A stretch of 64,000 nucleotides of DNA, from contig NZ_VCBX02000001.1 of NCBI RefSeq assembly GCF_005938745.2, positions 5,966,501 through 6,030,500 on the forward strand. The letters run 5' to 3'. The first letter of the stretch is position 1, and each line of letters opens with the position of its first letter. The DNA is from Rhodococcus sp. KBS0724. GTDB lineage: Bacteria > Actinomycetota > Actinomycetes > Mycobacteriales > Mycobacteriaceae. The notes beneath the pieces are model-generated. The model ran no database searches. It was given only the letters and a program-made list of their open reading frames with translations, and had not been told where the DNA came from. Positions 51,235 through 59,794 of this stretch are shown here, in pieces. Made by a program: the position numbers and the translations under genes.

Positions 51235-51684
51235 ATGACCAGCGTCGCAGAAGACGAACGCCAGATCTACCGCAACATCATCCGAATCGCGCGGGCAATG
51301 GACGAGAGAGACTGGTCCACGATCGAAGCGATCGCTGCTCCCGATGCAACCGGCGACTTCGGAAACGGACAACTGACCTCTGCTGAAGAAATTGTTGCTC
51401 TACTCCGTTCATTCCTCGACGAGTGCGGCCCCACCCAACACCTGATCGGGAACGTCTTGATCGAAGTCGACGGAGACAAAGCCACCAGTAGGGCGTATGT
51501 AGCAGATATGCACCTCGGCACAGGACACCTCGAGGGACAGTACTTTCGAACGTTGGGCGACTACCACGACTCGTGGTCGAGAATCGCGAGCGGTTGGGAG
51601 CTCACTCGGCGCCACAAACTTCACACGGGGACAATGGGCAACATTGAAGTTCTGGCACACGCAATACCCTCTCCCCCAATCTAA
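51235..51684 (+). CDS. SnoaL/NTF2-fold protein of the steroid block
   Basis: A 149-residue protein, start MTSVAEDERQIYRNIIRIAR, with a strong AGGAGG upstream. NTF2-fold pattern: RAMDERDWSTIEAIAAPDAT, TSAEEIVALLRSFLDECG, TQHLIGNVLIEVDGDKATSR, and DSWSRIASGWELTRRHKLHT. The TQHLIGN/VDGDKA arrangement is that of ring-hydroxylation accessory or dehydratase proteins found with steroid and terpene genes. It is the first gene in a three-gene plus-strand set with an SDR and a ketosteroid isomerase. Confidence 0.83.
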   Translation: MTSVAEDERQIYRNIIRIARAMDERDWSTIEAIAAPDATGDFGNGQLTSAEEIVALLRSFLDECGPTQHLIGNVLIEVDGDKATSRAYVADMHLGTGHLEGQYFRTLGDYHDSWSRIASGWELTRRHKLHTGTMGNIEVLAHAIPSPPI

Positions 51685-51730
51685 TCAGAGCCAGAGAGAG
51701 TAGTGAATTTCTCTAGGAGGTAATAGCACG

Positions 51731-52507
51731 ATGAACGCACTGACCAAAAAGACTGTCATCATTACCGGCGGCGCGCAAGGGATGGGGGCCGCCACCGCAA
51801 GGCTGCTCACGCAGCAGGGCGCTCGCGTGGTGGTGGCCGATGTCGCCGAGGAACCCGGAAAGTCGCTGGTAGCCGAACTCGGAGATACGGCTTCGTTCTT
51901 TCCTCTGGATGTCACAAGCGAAAGCGATTGGCAGGCTGCGCTTCTTCACACTCTCGAGCACCATGGCACCGTGACTTCTCTCGTCAACAATGCGGGTATC
52001 AACTACTTCAGTGGTGTGTTGGACATCGAGGAGGAAAAGGTGATGCGACTGCTGTCGATCAACGTCCTCGGCGCCATGCTTGGCGTGAAAACCATTGCGC
52101 CCGCTATCAAACAGGGCGGATCGGGTGGTGCGATTGTCAACATTTCATCACTGGACGGATTGAGGGCAGTAAACGGTCTCAGCGCGTACGTAGCCAGCAA
52201 GTGGGCTCTTCGTGGGTTGACCAAAGCACAAGCACTTGAATTGGGCCCTGACATTCGAGTGAATTCAGTTCATCCAGGCGGCGTTAATACACAGTTGGGT
52301 AATCCGACAGGCATCACCGGGGAGGAACTCAACCAGCCGTACACTCGAGTTCCACTTCGCCGAATCGGTGAACCGAATGAGATTGCCGCCGCGACTGCGT
52401 TTCTCATCAGCGACGCGGCCAGTTACATGACCGGAGCTGAACTTGCAGTCGATGGAGGTTGGACTGCCGGCTACTACCACGCCGGGCTTCCCGGCGGACC
52501 GGAGTGA
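51731..52507 (+). CDS. Hydroxysteroid-type SDR (FabG3/20-beta-HSD-like)
   Basis: A 258-residue SDR with AGGAGG upstream of the ATG. It has VIITGGAQGMGAATARLLTQ, the aspartate after strand two (VVADV, NAD-preferring), NNAGI, NISSLDG, YVASKWALRG and the terminal AELAVDGGWTAGYYHA. The GGAQGMGAA motif and YYHAGLP-type tail occur in 3-alpha,20-beta hydroxysteroid dehydrogenases such as mycobacterial FabG3. Placement directly before a ketosteroid isomerase supports a steroid alcohol as substrate. Confidence 0.87.
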   Translation: MNALTKKTVIITGGAQGMGAATARLLTQQGARVVVADVAEEPGKSLVAELGDTASFFPLDVTSESDWQAALLHTLEHHGTVTSLVNNAGINYFSGVLDIEEEKVMRLLSINVLGAMLGVKTIAPAIKQGGSGGAIVNISSLDGLRAVNGLSAYVASKWALRGLTKAQALELGPDIRVNSVHPGGVNTQLGNPTGITGEELNQPYTRVPLRRIGEPNEIAAATAFLISDAASYMTGAELAVDGGWTAGYYHAGLPGGPE

Positions 52508-52513
52508 ACTGAC

Positions 52514-52888
52514 ATGCCCGCACACGAAGAGATCGAAAAGATCGTCCGCAGGTATCTCAGTGCGGCTGCAATGGGAACAGGCGAAGAGATCGCCGATTTG
52601 TACTCCCCGGAGGCAACTGTCGAGGACCCGGTTGGCACACCCGCGCACGTGGGACGTGATCAGATCGTCGAGTTCTACCAATCGGTCAGAGGCGGAGAAC
52701 GCGAGATCGAGCTACTGACACTTCGAATCGCGGCCAACACCGCTGCGTTTCATTTCCGTGTGACCACAAGGATGGGCAATACGACCGTCGTGGTCGAACC
52801 CATAGACGTCATGACATTCGACGACGACGCGCAGGTTGTATCGATGAAAGCCATCTGGTCACAAGCTGACCTACAAACACACAGTTAG
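52514..52888 (+). CDS. Steroid delta-isomerase (ketosteroid isomerase)
   Basis: A 124-residue NTF2-fold protein with the full ketosteroid isomerase catalytic set: Tyr14 in VRRYLSAA, the base Asp38 in ATVEDPVGTP, and Asp98 in EPIDVMTF. Length and spacing agree with the Comamonas and Pseudomonas enzymes. It would move the double bond of a 5-ene- or 5(10)-ene-3-ketosteroid to the conjugated 4-ene position, without a cofactor. It is 6 bp after the SDR, and a strong hairpin follows it. Confidence 0.88.
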   Translation: MPAHEEIEKIVRRYLSAAAMGTGEEIADLYSPEATVEDPVGTPAHVGRDQIVEFYQSVRGGEREIELLTLRIAANTAAFHFRVTTRMGNTTVVVEPIDVMTFDDDAQVVSMKAIWSQADLQTHS

Positions 52889-52948
52889 TGTCGCTGAGTC
52901 TACTGATCGGTGTCAGGAACGTTTGCATTTCCCCTCAGAGAAGCCAAC

Positions 52949-52982
52949 ACAATGCCCGCCACGGTTTCGTGGCGGGCATTGT
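52949..52982. terminator. Perfect 15-bp bidirectional terminator
   Basis: ACAATGCCCGCCACG (52949-52963) pairs perfectly with CGTGGCGGGCATTGT (52968-52982) around a GTTT loop. It separates the isomerase from the convergent ABC importer operon. Confidence 0.85.
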
Positions 52983-52997
52983 CGGTTGAACCGGGTA

Positions 52998-53363
52998 TCA
53001 GATGCGGGTGTTCAGTGCCTGGGCGATCTGATCGGTCTGGGCCTGGCCTTCGAGCAGCTGACGCACCAGCCACAGGCGCAGTACCTTCGCGACGGACGCG
53101 GCGATGAACATCGCCGCCCCGATGACCGTCAATGCCAGGAACGCGATCGCCAGAATCTGGTACGACGCGATGTTCCGCAGATCCGATTCGGTGAGCGAGG
53201 AAATGTAGAGCACACACGCGCCGACCACACCCACCACCATCAGGATCAGGCCACCGAACAGTGTTTTGGCGTCGCCACCGGACTGGCCCTTGTCGAGCCC
53301 CAGCTCCGCGATGTTCTTCTTGAATTCGCCACGGCGATCTTGTGCAACAGTAGTCATCGTCAT
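52998..53363 (-). CDS. Small two-helix membrane protein of the Liv-type operon
   Basis: A 121-residue protein with two strong membrane helices: GGLILMVVGVVGACVLYISS and ILAIAFLALTVIGAAMFIAA. The short polar N-terminus (RRGEFKKNIAELGLDKGQSG) and a basic C-terminal amphipathic tail flank them. The first bases overlap the LivF-like stop as ATGA, so it is translationally coupled to the importer. It may be an accessory subunit. I recognise no family. Confidence 0.78.
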   Translation of the reverse strand: MTMTTVAQDRRGEFKKNIAELGLDKGQSGGDAKTLFGGLILMVVGVVGACVLYISSLTESDLRNIASYQILAIAFLALTVIGAAMFIAASVAKVLRLWLVRQLLEGQAQTDQIAQALNTRI

Positions 53364-54103
53364 CCTCCTAGATAACTGGTAGAAAGTTCTTGTTCGATCT
53401 CATGCGGGTCACCGACCCGAGTAACGCGGCCCTGCAACATCAACGCCGCCGACGTCGCGATCGGCAACACCGCCCGCGCGAACTGCTCCGCGACGAGGAT
53501 GGAAATACCCTCTGCGGCAAGTGAACCCACCACGTCGTACATCTGCGAGACAATTCGAGGGGCCAGGCCCATCGACAACTCGTCGAGCAGCAGCACCGTC
53601 GGATGAGTTCCCAACGCCCGAGAGAGCGCGAGCATCTGCTGCTCACCGCCGGACATCGAACCCGCCAACTGAGCCCGCCGCTCCCCCAGAATCGGGAACC
53701 TGGTGTACGCAACCTCTTCGAGGTCCGCGAGCGAGGCTCCGGTTCCGGTGGCGATCCACAGGTTCTCCCGCACCGAGAGGTTCGCGAAGATCCCGCGGCC
53801 TTCCGGGATGGAGCACACACCCAACCGGGCGAGTTCGGACGCTTCGACGCCGTTCACGACGCGGCCGGCGAGCTTGAACTCACCGCGCGTGACCGGCAGG
53901 ACACCGGAGCACACTTTCAGGGTCGAGGTTTTTCCGCCGCCGTTCGGGCCGAGCAAGGCCACCACGGCGCCGGGCTCGAGTACGAGGTCCACGCCGTGCA
54001 GGACCTCGATGGATCCGTAACCGGCACGCACACCCGATAATTCGAGCAACGGCTCCGGGCGGGTCGATCCGGTGGCCGCCGGATCGATCGTTGCTGCGGT
54101 CAT
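53360..54103 (-). CDS. Branched-chain-type ABC ATPase (LivF-like)
   Basis: A 247-residue ATPase with Walker A GPNGGGKTS, the LivF-type Q-loop and arginine (PEGRGIFANLSVRENL), signature MSGGEQQMLA, Walker B VLLLDELSMGL and VAEQFARAVL. EGRGIFANL and ELSMGLAP identify the LivF group. It overlaps both neighbours by 4 bp. Confidence 0.93.
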   Translation of the reverse strand: MTAATIDPAATGSTRPEPLLELSGVRAGYGSIEVLHGVDLVLEPGAVVALLGPNGGGKTSTLKVCSGVLPVTRGEFKLAGRVVNGVEASELARLGVCSIPEGRGIFANLSVRENLWIATGTGASLADLEEVAYTRFPILGERRAQLAGSMSGGEQQMLALSRALGTHPTVLLLDELSMGLAPRIVSQMYDVVGSLAAEGISILVAEQFARAVLPIATSAALMLQGRVTRVGDPHEIEQELSTSYLGG

Positions 54104-54858
54104 ACTGCTTCCTCCTCGGTGCCGATGTACGCGGCGATCACTTCGGGATCGGTGCGGATCTTCTCCGGATCACCCGAAGCCAGCACGGCTCCGTAATCGA
54201 GCACGTGAATCGTCGAGCACACCTTCATGACCAACGGAATATCGTGCTCCACCAAACAGATTCCGAGACCACCGGCCGCAAGATCGGTGAGCATCTGCGC
54301 GAACACCTCGGTTTCCTGCTCCGTCTGACCCGACGCCGGCTCGTCCAGAAGCAGGATCCGCGGATTCGTCATCAGTGCCCGCGCAACCTCGACGACGCGA
54401 GCGCGGCCGGTGGGGATGTCGGAGACATCTTTCTCCGCGACGTCCGTCAGTCCGGTCAGCTCGAGCAGTCGATCCGTTTCGGCGTCGACGTCGATCTTGT
54501 TGCCGCTGTTCGCTTTGTGGATATCCCCGGCGACACGCAAATTGTCGCGCACCGACAGGGAGACGAACAGCTCCAGTCGCTGGAACGTGCGCGCCAAACC
54601 TTTGTTGGCCCGCTTGTGCGGCGCCAGTTTCGTCACGTCCACACCATCGAGGAACACCTGCCCCGACGTCGGTTTCTGCAGTCCGGTGATGGTGTTGAAC
54701 AGGGTGGTCTTCCCGGCACCGTTAGGGCCGATCAACCCGGTCACCGTTCCCGGAGCCACCGACAGCGAGACGTCCTTGACGGCGACATGACCGCCGAAAC
54801 GAACAGTGACACCACGAGTTTCGAGAAGTGGGGTTTCGAGCAAAGGCGACTCAGACAT
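54100..54858 (-). CDS. Branched-chain-type ABC ATPase (LivG-like)
   Basis: A 252-residue ATPase with Walker A GPNGAGKTT, GLARTFQRLELF (LivG Q-loop), Walker B ILLLDEPASGQTEQETE and the VEHDIPLVMKVC H-loop. The signature is altered to IPTGRARVVEVARAL, where LivG has a YGxQR-type motif; the glycine is kept. It overlaps the permease gene by 8 bp. Confidence 0.93.
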   Translation of the reverse strand: MSESPLLETPLLETRGVTVRFGGHVAVKDVSLSVAPGTVTGLIGPNGAGKTTLFNTITGLQKPTSGQVFLDGVDVTKLAPHKRANKGLARTFQRLELFVSLSVRDNLRVAGDIHKANSGNKIDVDAETDRLLELTGLTDVAEKDVSDIPTGRARVVEVARALMTNPRILLLDEPASGQTEQETEVFAQMLTDLAAGGLGICLVEHDIPLVMKVCSTIHVLDYGAVLASGDPEKIRTDPEVIAAYIGTEEEAV

Positions 54859-57103
54859 GGGCGGCCAACTCCTTTTCGGACTTGCTCAGATCGATGCCGA
54901 GTTCGCGGTCGATCTCGTCGCGGACCTCGTCGCTGTACGGGACGTCGATCCCGACCTCTTCCGGCACCAGCGTCTTCTTCGCTGCCAACTCTTCCGCAGT
55001 GAGAACCGCTGCCGGCATCACCATTTCGCCGATCACCGGCAGCATGAACACCACCGCGATGGTGATGGACGCAAACCACCAGTTCCCGAGTACCCCGGTC
55101 AGGGCGAGCAGATACGTCACCGCGATCACGGCAGCGCCGCCGTAGAGGACCGGCTTCGCGTTCGTCAAACGCCGGTAGCCTTCGACGATCTGGTGGATGG
55201 TGCCACTGGGGTTCGCGCCGACACCGATACCGATCAACGCCGGGCTCACGGCGGCGATGTTGCCGAAGAGCAGCCACATGCCTTCGAGTTCGGGCTGCGC
55301 GGAGGCGAGATTGGTGAACGAGACCATGATGACGGCAAAACCGATACCCGCCATCAAACCACCGAACAACGCGCCACTGACGTAGCCGATTCCGGCGACG
55401 ACGGTGAGCATCAGCAGCGACAGCGAGACCATGATCGCGAAACTCTCACCCGAGACCGAACCCATCGCGCTCGACATCAAGATGCCACCCAATCCGGCGA
55501 TGCCGGAGGAGATCATGAACACGCTGAGCTTGAGGCGAACCAGGGACTGGCCGAGCATCGCCGATCCGGCGGGGCTGTCCTTCATCGCCGCGAGACGACG
55601 GCCGTAACCGCTGTTGCGCAACGCGATCACCCCGACACCGAGAACCGAGAACAGTGCGGTCACGGTCATCAGGAACACCGTGTCGTTGCTCAGATCGAGC
55701 GGACCGACCTTGAGCGGCGGGATCGCGATATTGCCGTCCTTGAACAGCGAATACCGGATGCCGAACATCTCGTGTTCGGTGGTATCACGCAACACCATGT
55801 TCGAGAGGAACACTCCGAACGCCATCGTTGCGAGCGCCAGATACAACCCGCGCAGACGCAACGCCGGCAGCGCGACGATTCCGCCGATGACGGCGGTGAC
55901 GAGAACACCGACGATGATGCCCCACAGGTTCAGGTGCGCCGCCAACCCACTGCCGGAAATACCGAAGTGGAACGCGACGATGGTGGCGATGGCTCCGAAA
56001 GAGACCGGCGCCAAGTTCAATTCACCGGCATACCCGGTCAACAAGGTCAGCGAGAGCGCGATGATCGCGAACGTCATACCGATCGTCAGCGTCGTGATCG
56101 CCGAGGTGACCATCAGCAGACGCAGCAGGTACACGATGACAATGAGCGCGATACCCCAGATGACGGCCTTGCGGACCGTCGGCACGTGATACCGCTCGCG
56201 GGTACGGGTGACGGCGCCGCGCAGACGATCCTGCGGCAGCACGATCAACACCACGAACAGCGCGATCATCGGCAGGGAGACACGGAAATTCGACGTCCAC
56301 GACCAACTCGTCGGGAAGTACGCCAACACGTACGTACCCGCCAAACCGAGAACGACAGCGCCGACGAACGTGCGGGGAATGCTGCGCAACCGGCCGAACA
56401 TCGCGGCGGCAAACGCGTCGATCACCAACAGCGTCAACATGTTCGCCTCGAGGGTGCCGCCGCTGATCGGGGTGATCAAAATGCCGGCCAACACCGCCAA
56501 CGTCGAACCCATCGCCCACGACAACGCGGCGAGACGTTCCGGGTTGTGACCGTTGAGGCGCAACAAATCCGGATCGTCGACCACACCGCGCATCGCAACA
56601 CCAGCGCGAGTTTTGGTGAACAGGATTCGCAATCCCACGGCGATAGCGATGGCAACGAAGATGCAGATCAACTCGTGATAGCGGATATTGGCGCCGAACA
56701 CCGTGATCTTGGACTGATCGCCGAAGAACATCTGCATGGTGCGCGCCGTCTCCGGATGCCAGAACCAATGCGAAATCGACAGCATACCCAGCAGAATCGA
56801 CACCGTGACAACAATTTTGGTGACCTCCGCGGTATCGCGCAGGCCCTTCATCACAAGCAGATACAAGCCCAACCCCATCAAGGGGCCGACCACAACCAAA
56901 GAAATCAACAGCGCAACGACGGTCGGGAGTTCCCAGCCGTACCGCAACTGCCAGTAGATGAACGCGCCCAGCATCGCCTGAGCGCCGTGCGCGAAATTGA
57001 AAATGCCGGACGTGTTGTACGTGAGCACCAACCCGGAAGCTGCGATCGCGTACACCGACCCCAGGACCAAACCCAGAATCGTGAAGGTGACAAAAGTGTT
57101 CAT
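54851..57103 (-). CDS. Fused branched-chain-type ABC permease (LivH-LivM)
   Basis: A 750-residue membrane protein that joins two permeases. Residues about 1-290 match LivH (GLVLGSVYAIAASGLVLTYN and the FNFAHGAQAMLGAFIYW motif). Residues about 330-620 match LivM (TLLTGYAGELNLAPVSFGAI and GIAGLGGILMSS). About 130 residues with further helices and a charged tail form an extra C-terminal section. The fusion means that one chain may provide both halves of the channel. Such fusions are common in actinobacterial steroid- and aromatic-linked importers. Confidence 0.9.
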   Translation of the reverse strand: MNTFVTFTILGLVLGSVYAIAASGLVLTYNTSGIFNFAHGAQAMLGAFIYWQLRYGWELPTVVALLISLVVVGPLMGLGLYLLVMKGLRDTAEVTKIVVTVSILLGMLSISHWFWHPETARTMQMFFGDQSKITVFGANIRYHELICIFVAIAIAVGLRILFTKTRAGVAMRGVVDDPDLLRLNGHNPERLAALSWAMGSTLAVLAGILITPISGGTLEANMLTLLVIDAFAAAMFGRLRSIPRTFVGAVVLGLAGTYVLAYFPTSWSWTSNFRVSLPMIALFVVLIVLPQDRLRGAVTRTRERYHVPTVRKAVIWGIALIVIVYLLRLLMVTSAITTLTIGMTFAIIALSLTLLTGYAGELNLAPVSFGAIATIVAFHFGISGSGLAAHLNLWGIIVGVLVTAVIGGIVALPALRLRGLYLALATMAFGVFLSNMVLRDTTEHEMFGIRYSLFKDGNIAIPPLKVGPLDLSNDTVFLMTVTALFSVLGVGVIALRNSGYGRRLAAMKDSPAGSAMLGQSLVRLKLSVFMISSGIAGLGGILMSSAMGSVSGESFAIMVSLSLLMLTVVAGIGYVSGALFGGLMAGIGFAVIMVSFTNLASAQPELEGMWLLFGNIAAVSPALIGIGVGANPSGTIHQIVEGYRRLTNAKPVLYGGAAVIAVTYLLALTGVLGNWWFASITIAVVFMLPVIGEMVMPAAVLTAEELAAKKTLVPEEVGIDVPYSDEVRDEIDRELGIDLSKSEKELAAHV

Positions 57104-57164
57104 AACTGAACCCTCGTTAGGGGAGGAAAGGCGGCACGCTGCGCGCCACCTTTCCTCAGGTGAA

Positions 57165-58589
57165 TCAGGACTGCGGCTTGATCACATTCGCGTTCTGATA
57201 GAGGGTCGCCACACGATCAGCCCCCAAATCGGTGCCCCACGTGCTCTTGTCGGTTGCGATCAGATACTTCGGGTCGCACTTGAACTCGGCAGCGGTGTCC
57301 GGGAATGACTGCGCATACGTTCCGCCAGTCAATCCCACCATCAACCCGCACGAAGCCGGCATGTTCTTGCCCGGATCGGTAGCGGCATGCAACCCACCGC
57401 CGGTCCAATCGTGGATCGACGACAGTTCGTTAACCATGCACTGACGCGTCAGATCAGATCCACACTTATCCGCCGCAGTGGCCCAGAGCAGGAACGACGA
57501 AGCAGACTGCATACCGAGCAGCGCAACCTTTCCGTTCTCTGCCGAAACGAGATCGACATACTTCTGTACCGCCGGAACCTTGTCCGCGTTCTCGATCAAC
57601 GGGAAGATCGAACCCGCGCTGAGGTTGTCGAGGAGCCCGGTGTCCTTGTTCCAGGTGGCAACTCCTGAGTCATACCAGGTGGCCTCACCCGCGAAGATAG
57701 GATCGATCCCGACCTGATCGAGCGACTTGATGAAGTTGAACTCCGCCGGAACCGGCGAACGCGACGTCCACAATCCCTTGACACCACAGGCTTTGAACTT
57801 CTCGGCAAACGGCACGTAGCTCGCTTCCCCCTCGTAGTTCAGCGTGACGCCACAGTCCTTGAGCTTGAAGCCCGCAGCCTCCGCCATCGAGCGCACCTTG
57901 GTGGAGGCCGTGATGATCGACGGAATTGTGCTGTTCACGATGTCGAAGTCGTTCAGCGTATCGGGGTGCATCTCGGCCATCTGGAACCATGCCGACGCAT
58001 TGGCATAATCGACGGGGAACGGCACACCCTGATAGGTCATCGGCCCGTTGGCAGCGACCGGAGACACCGTGAAACCGGGAACCGCAACCAGATTGCAGGC
58101 CACACGGGTCTGCTCTGCGGTCTGGTCCATCGCGAAGCCGTGGCCGACCATCATGAACTGACTGCCACACGCTTCCTGCATAACCGAGTTCGCCTGCATG
58201 AGCGCTGCGTCGTAGTCGGTACCGACAACCTTGCGGCCGTTGATGCCGCCCTGATCGTTGCACCAGGAGATGAGGGCGTTGACCGCGTCGCTCATCTCCT
58301 TGTTCAGCCCCGGAGCTTGCGCGTAGCCGCGGTCGTCGCCGAACCCGATCTTGATCTCGGTGTCACTGACACCCTGATCCGTTGCGCCCTTCGCCTCACC
58401 GTCGCCGCAGGGCGAATCCAGGGTTCCGAACTTGGCATCGGAATTGCTCGACGCAGCGTCGACTGTTGCAGCTGATCCGCCACTCGAGGTGGCAGACGGG
58501 TCATCGCCGCGATCCGACGAACAGGCAGACGCCAGGACGGCGGTCACAGCAAGTGCCACAACCAACTTCATCGTCTTGTTGGGTTTCAC
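57165..58589 (-). CDS. Branched-chain-type ABC substrate-binding lipoprotein
   Basis: A 474-residue lipoprotein of the periplasmic-binding class I type. The signal MKLVVALAVTAVLASAC gives the lipobox. The core contains IKIGFGDDRGYAQAPGLNKE, GGINGRKVVGTDYDAALMQA and the cysteine-rich loop GQ-free CGVTLNYEGEASYVPFAEKF. Unlike amino acid-binding LivJ it is long and cysteine-rich, which suggests a bulky ligand. It heads the operon with permease, ATPases and the small membrane protein. In rhodococci comparable importers take up bile acid metabolites; that function here is inference. Confidence 0.9.
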   Translation of the reverse strand: MKPNKTMKLVVALAVTAVLASACSSDRGDDPSATSSGGSAATVDAASSNSDAKFGTLDSPCGDGEAKGATDQGVSDTEIKIGFGDDRGYAQAPGLNKEMSDAVNALISWCNDQGGINGRKVVGTDYDAALMQANSVMQEACGSQFMMVGHGFAMDQTAEQTRVACNLVAVPGFTVSPVAANGPMTYQGVPFPVDYANASAWFQMAEMHPDTLNDFDIVNSTIPSIITASTKVRSMAEAAGFKLKDCGVTLNYEGEASYVPFAEKFKACGVKGLWTSRSPVPAEFNFIKSLDQVGIDPIFAGEATWYDSGVATWNKDTGLLDNLSAGSIFPLIENADKVPAVQKYVDLVSAENGKVALLGMQSASSFLLWATAADKCGSDLTRQCMVNELSSIHDWTGGGLHAATDPGKNMPASCGLMVGLTGGTYAQSFPDTAAEFKCDPKYLIATDKSTWGTDLGADRVATLYQNANVIKPQS

Positions 58590-58900
58590 GATATCGCTCT
58601 CCTCATTGGCGACTCGACCCGGCGATATCCGGACAACGAGTCAGCTTCGGTATGCAGTTCGGCGAGCGTAAACGCGTCACACTGCGCAAATTCCCTAGTC
58701 TCCCGACTATCGGGAGACCTAAGTGCGCCACATCACATCTAGTGGACTGGTGTGACACAGACGCCACTGGGGACTGCGCCCCGCCAGGAGGCCGCGCGGG
58801 CTCGAACCCCGGCGCGCGAATATGTATCCTGTAATGGATCCAATCATGATCATCTGTTGCTGCTGGTCAGCGCACAGAAACCAATGCCGGAGGAACTCCT
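58590..58900. other. Divergent promoter region between the binding-protein and crotonase genes
   Basis: 311 bp without a gene. It contains the 21-bp palindrome at 58698-58718 and a possible second, weaker one (TGTATCCTGTAATGGATCCA, 58823-58842). The crotonase start has AGGA seven bases upstream. No regulator gene is next to it. Confidence 0.55.
58698..58718. promoter_or_regulatory. Perfect palindrome, 9-bp arms
   Basis: GTCTCCCGA (58698-58706) and TCGGGAGAC (58710-58718) flank CTA. It is the most regular palindrome in this part of the window, midway between two divergent genes. It is likely a repressor operator for the steroid-block importer; the regulator is not in the window. Confidence 0.65.
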
Positions 58901-59692
58901 ATGCACCCATCGCATGAACCCGTACGTTTCGCAGTTGAAGGCTCGGTCGCGAGGATCACGCTCGACAACCCCTCCAGAAAGAACGCCATCACCTTGGAGA
59001 TGGCTGCATCCATCGTCGAGTTCTGCGATCGAGTCGAGAAAGACAGCTCGATTGGCGCCGTCCTGGTAGGCGCTGAAGGCCCGTACTTCTGCAGTGGCGC
59101 CGACACACGAGATTTGGCAGCATCATCCGCAGATCCCGCATCTGCAGAAGCCGTCCGACGGACCTCGGCGGTCTATGAAAGCTTTGTACGAGTGGGATCG
59201 CTGCCTGTGCCAACCGTGTCGATGGTTGTGGGCGGCGCAGTTGGCGCCGGCCTGAACCTGGCAATGGCCACGGACATCATGCTGGTTACCGAAGATGCCG
59301 TGTTGGACAGCGGCTTTCTTGCCCGGCACATCCATCCCGGCGGCGGTCATCTGTCGCTACTGGGACGCACCCTCAGCACGTCCGAAACCATTGCCATGGC
59401 AGGACTGGGCATCGCGCTCTCGGGCACCGATGCCGTACGCCGCGGACTTGCATACGCGTGTGTCGATACCGACGACATGGATAGTGAAGCCGCACAACTT
59501 GTTCGGCATGCGGCCGCCGATCCGGAACTGGCCAGGGCAATCAAGAACAGCATCCGATTGGAACTCGGTCCCCCCGCGGTCTCCTGGGCCTCAGCGCTCG
59601 AGATCGAACGAGGCGTACAAATGTGGTCGATGGGACGCAAGGGCGATGCCGGGTGGAAGAACAAGCCCGCAAAGCCGACTCCGGTCAACTGA
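58901..59692 (+). CDS. Crotonase-fold protein (enoyl-CoA hydratase/isomerase family) with altered active site
   Basis: A 263-residue crotonase. The fold is clear (ARITLDNPSRKNAITLEMAA, GPYFCSGADTRDLAA, VVGGAVGAGLNLAMATDIML), and the oxyanion-hole GADTRDL and GGAVGAG segments are present. Both glutamates used by enoyl-CoA hydratase are replaced: the first by Asn in GLNLA, the second within GFLARHIHPGGGHL. It is therefore more likely to be an isomerase, hydrolase or a ring-cleaving relative. The ATG has AGGA upstream. It is followed by a hairpin. Confidence 0.87.
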   Translation: MHPSHEPVRFAVEGSVARITLDNPSRKNAITLEMAASIVEFCDRVEKDSSIGAVLVGAEGPYFCSGADTRDLAASSADPASAEAVRRTSAVYESFVRVGSLPVPTVSMVVGGAVGAGLNLAMATDIMLVTEDAVLDSGFLARHIHPGGGHLSLLGRTLSTSETIAMAGLGIALSGTDAVRRGLAYACVDTDDMDSEAAQLVRHAAADPELARAIKNSIRLELGPPAVSWASALEIERGVQMWSMGRKGDAGWKNKPAKPTPVN

Positions 59693-59708
59693 GCTTTACA
59701 TAAAAAGC

Positions 59709-59741
59709 AGACGGACGGCACGGAGGTCGCGTCGTCCGTCT
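59709..59741. terminator. Bidirectional terminator between crotonase and flavoprotein genes
   Basis: AGACGGACG (59709-59717) pairs with CGTCCGTCT (59733-59741). On the minus strand the stem is followed by GCTTTTTATG, giving a proper T-run for the flavoprotein operon. On the plus strand it follows the crotonase stop. Confidence 0.7.
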
Positions 59742-59794
59742 TGACACTGGCGATTAGCGCACAAGCACAAGGGTGTAATCACCTGCAGTGCTGT

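Noticed and set aside
54806..57109. A 767-codon open frame on the plus strand opposite the fused permease gene.
   Set aside because: The product is dominated by Arg, His, Asp and Gln with no hydrophobic core, as expected from reading a GC-rich membrane-protein gene backwards. The permease on the other strand has clear homology.
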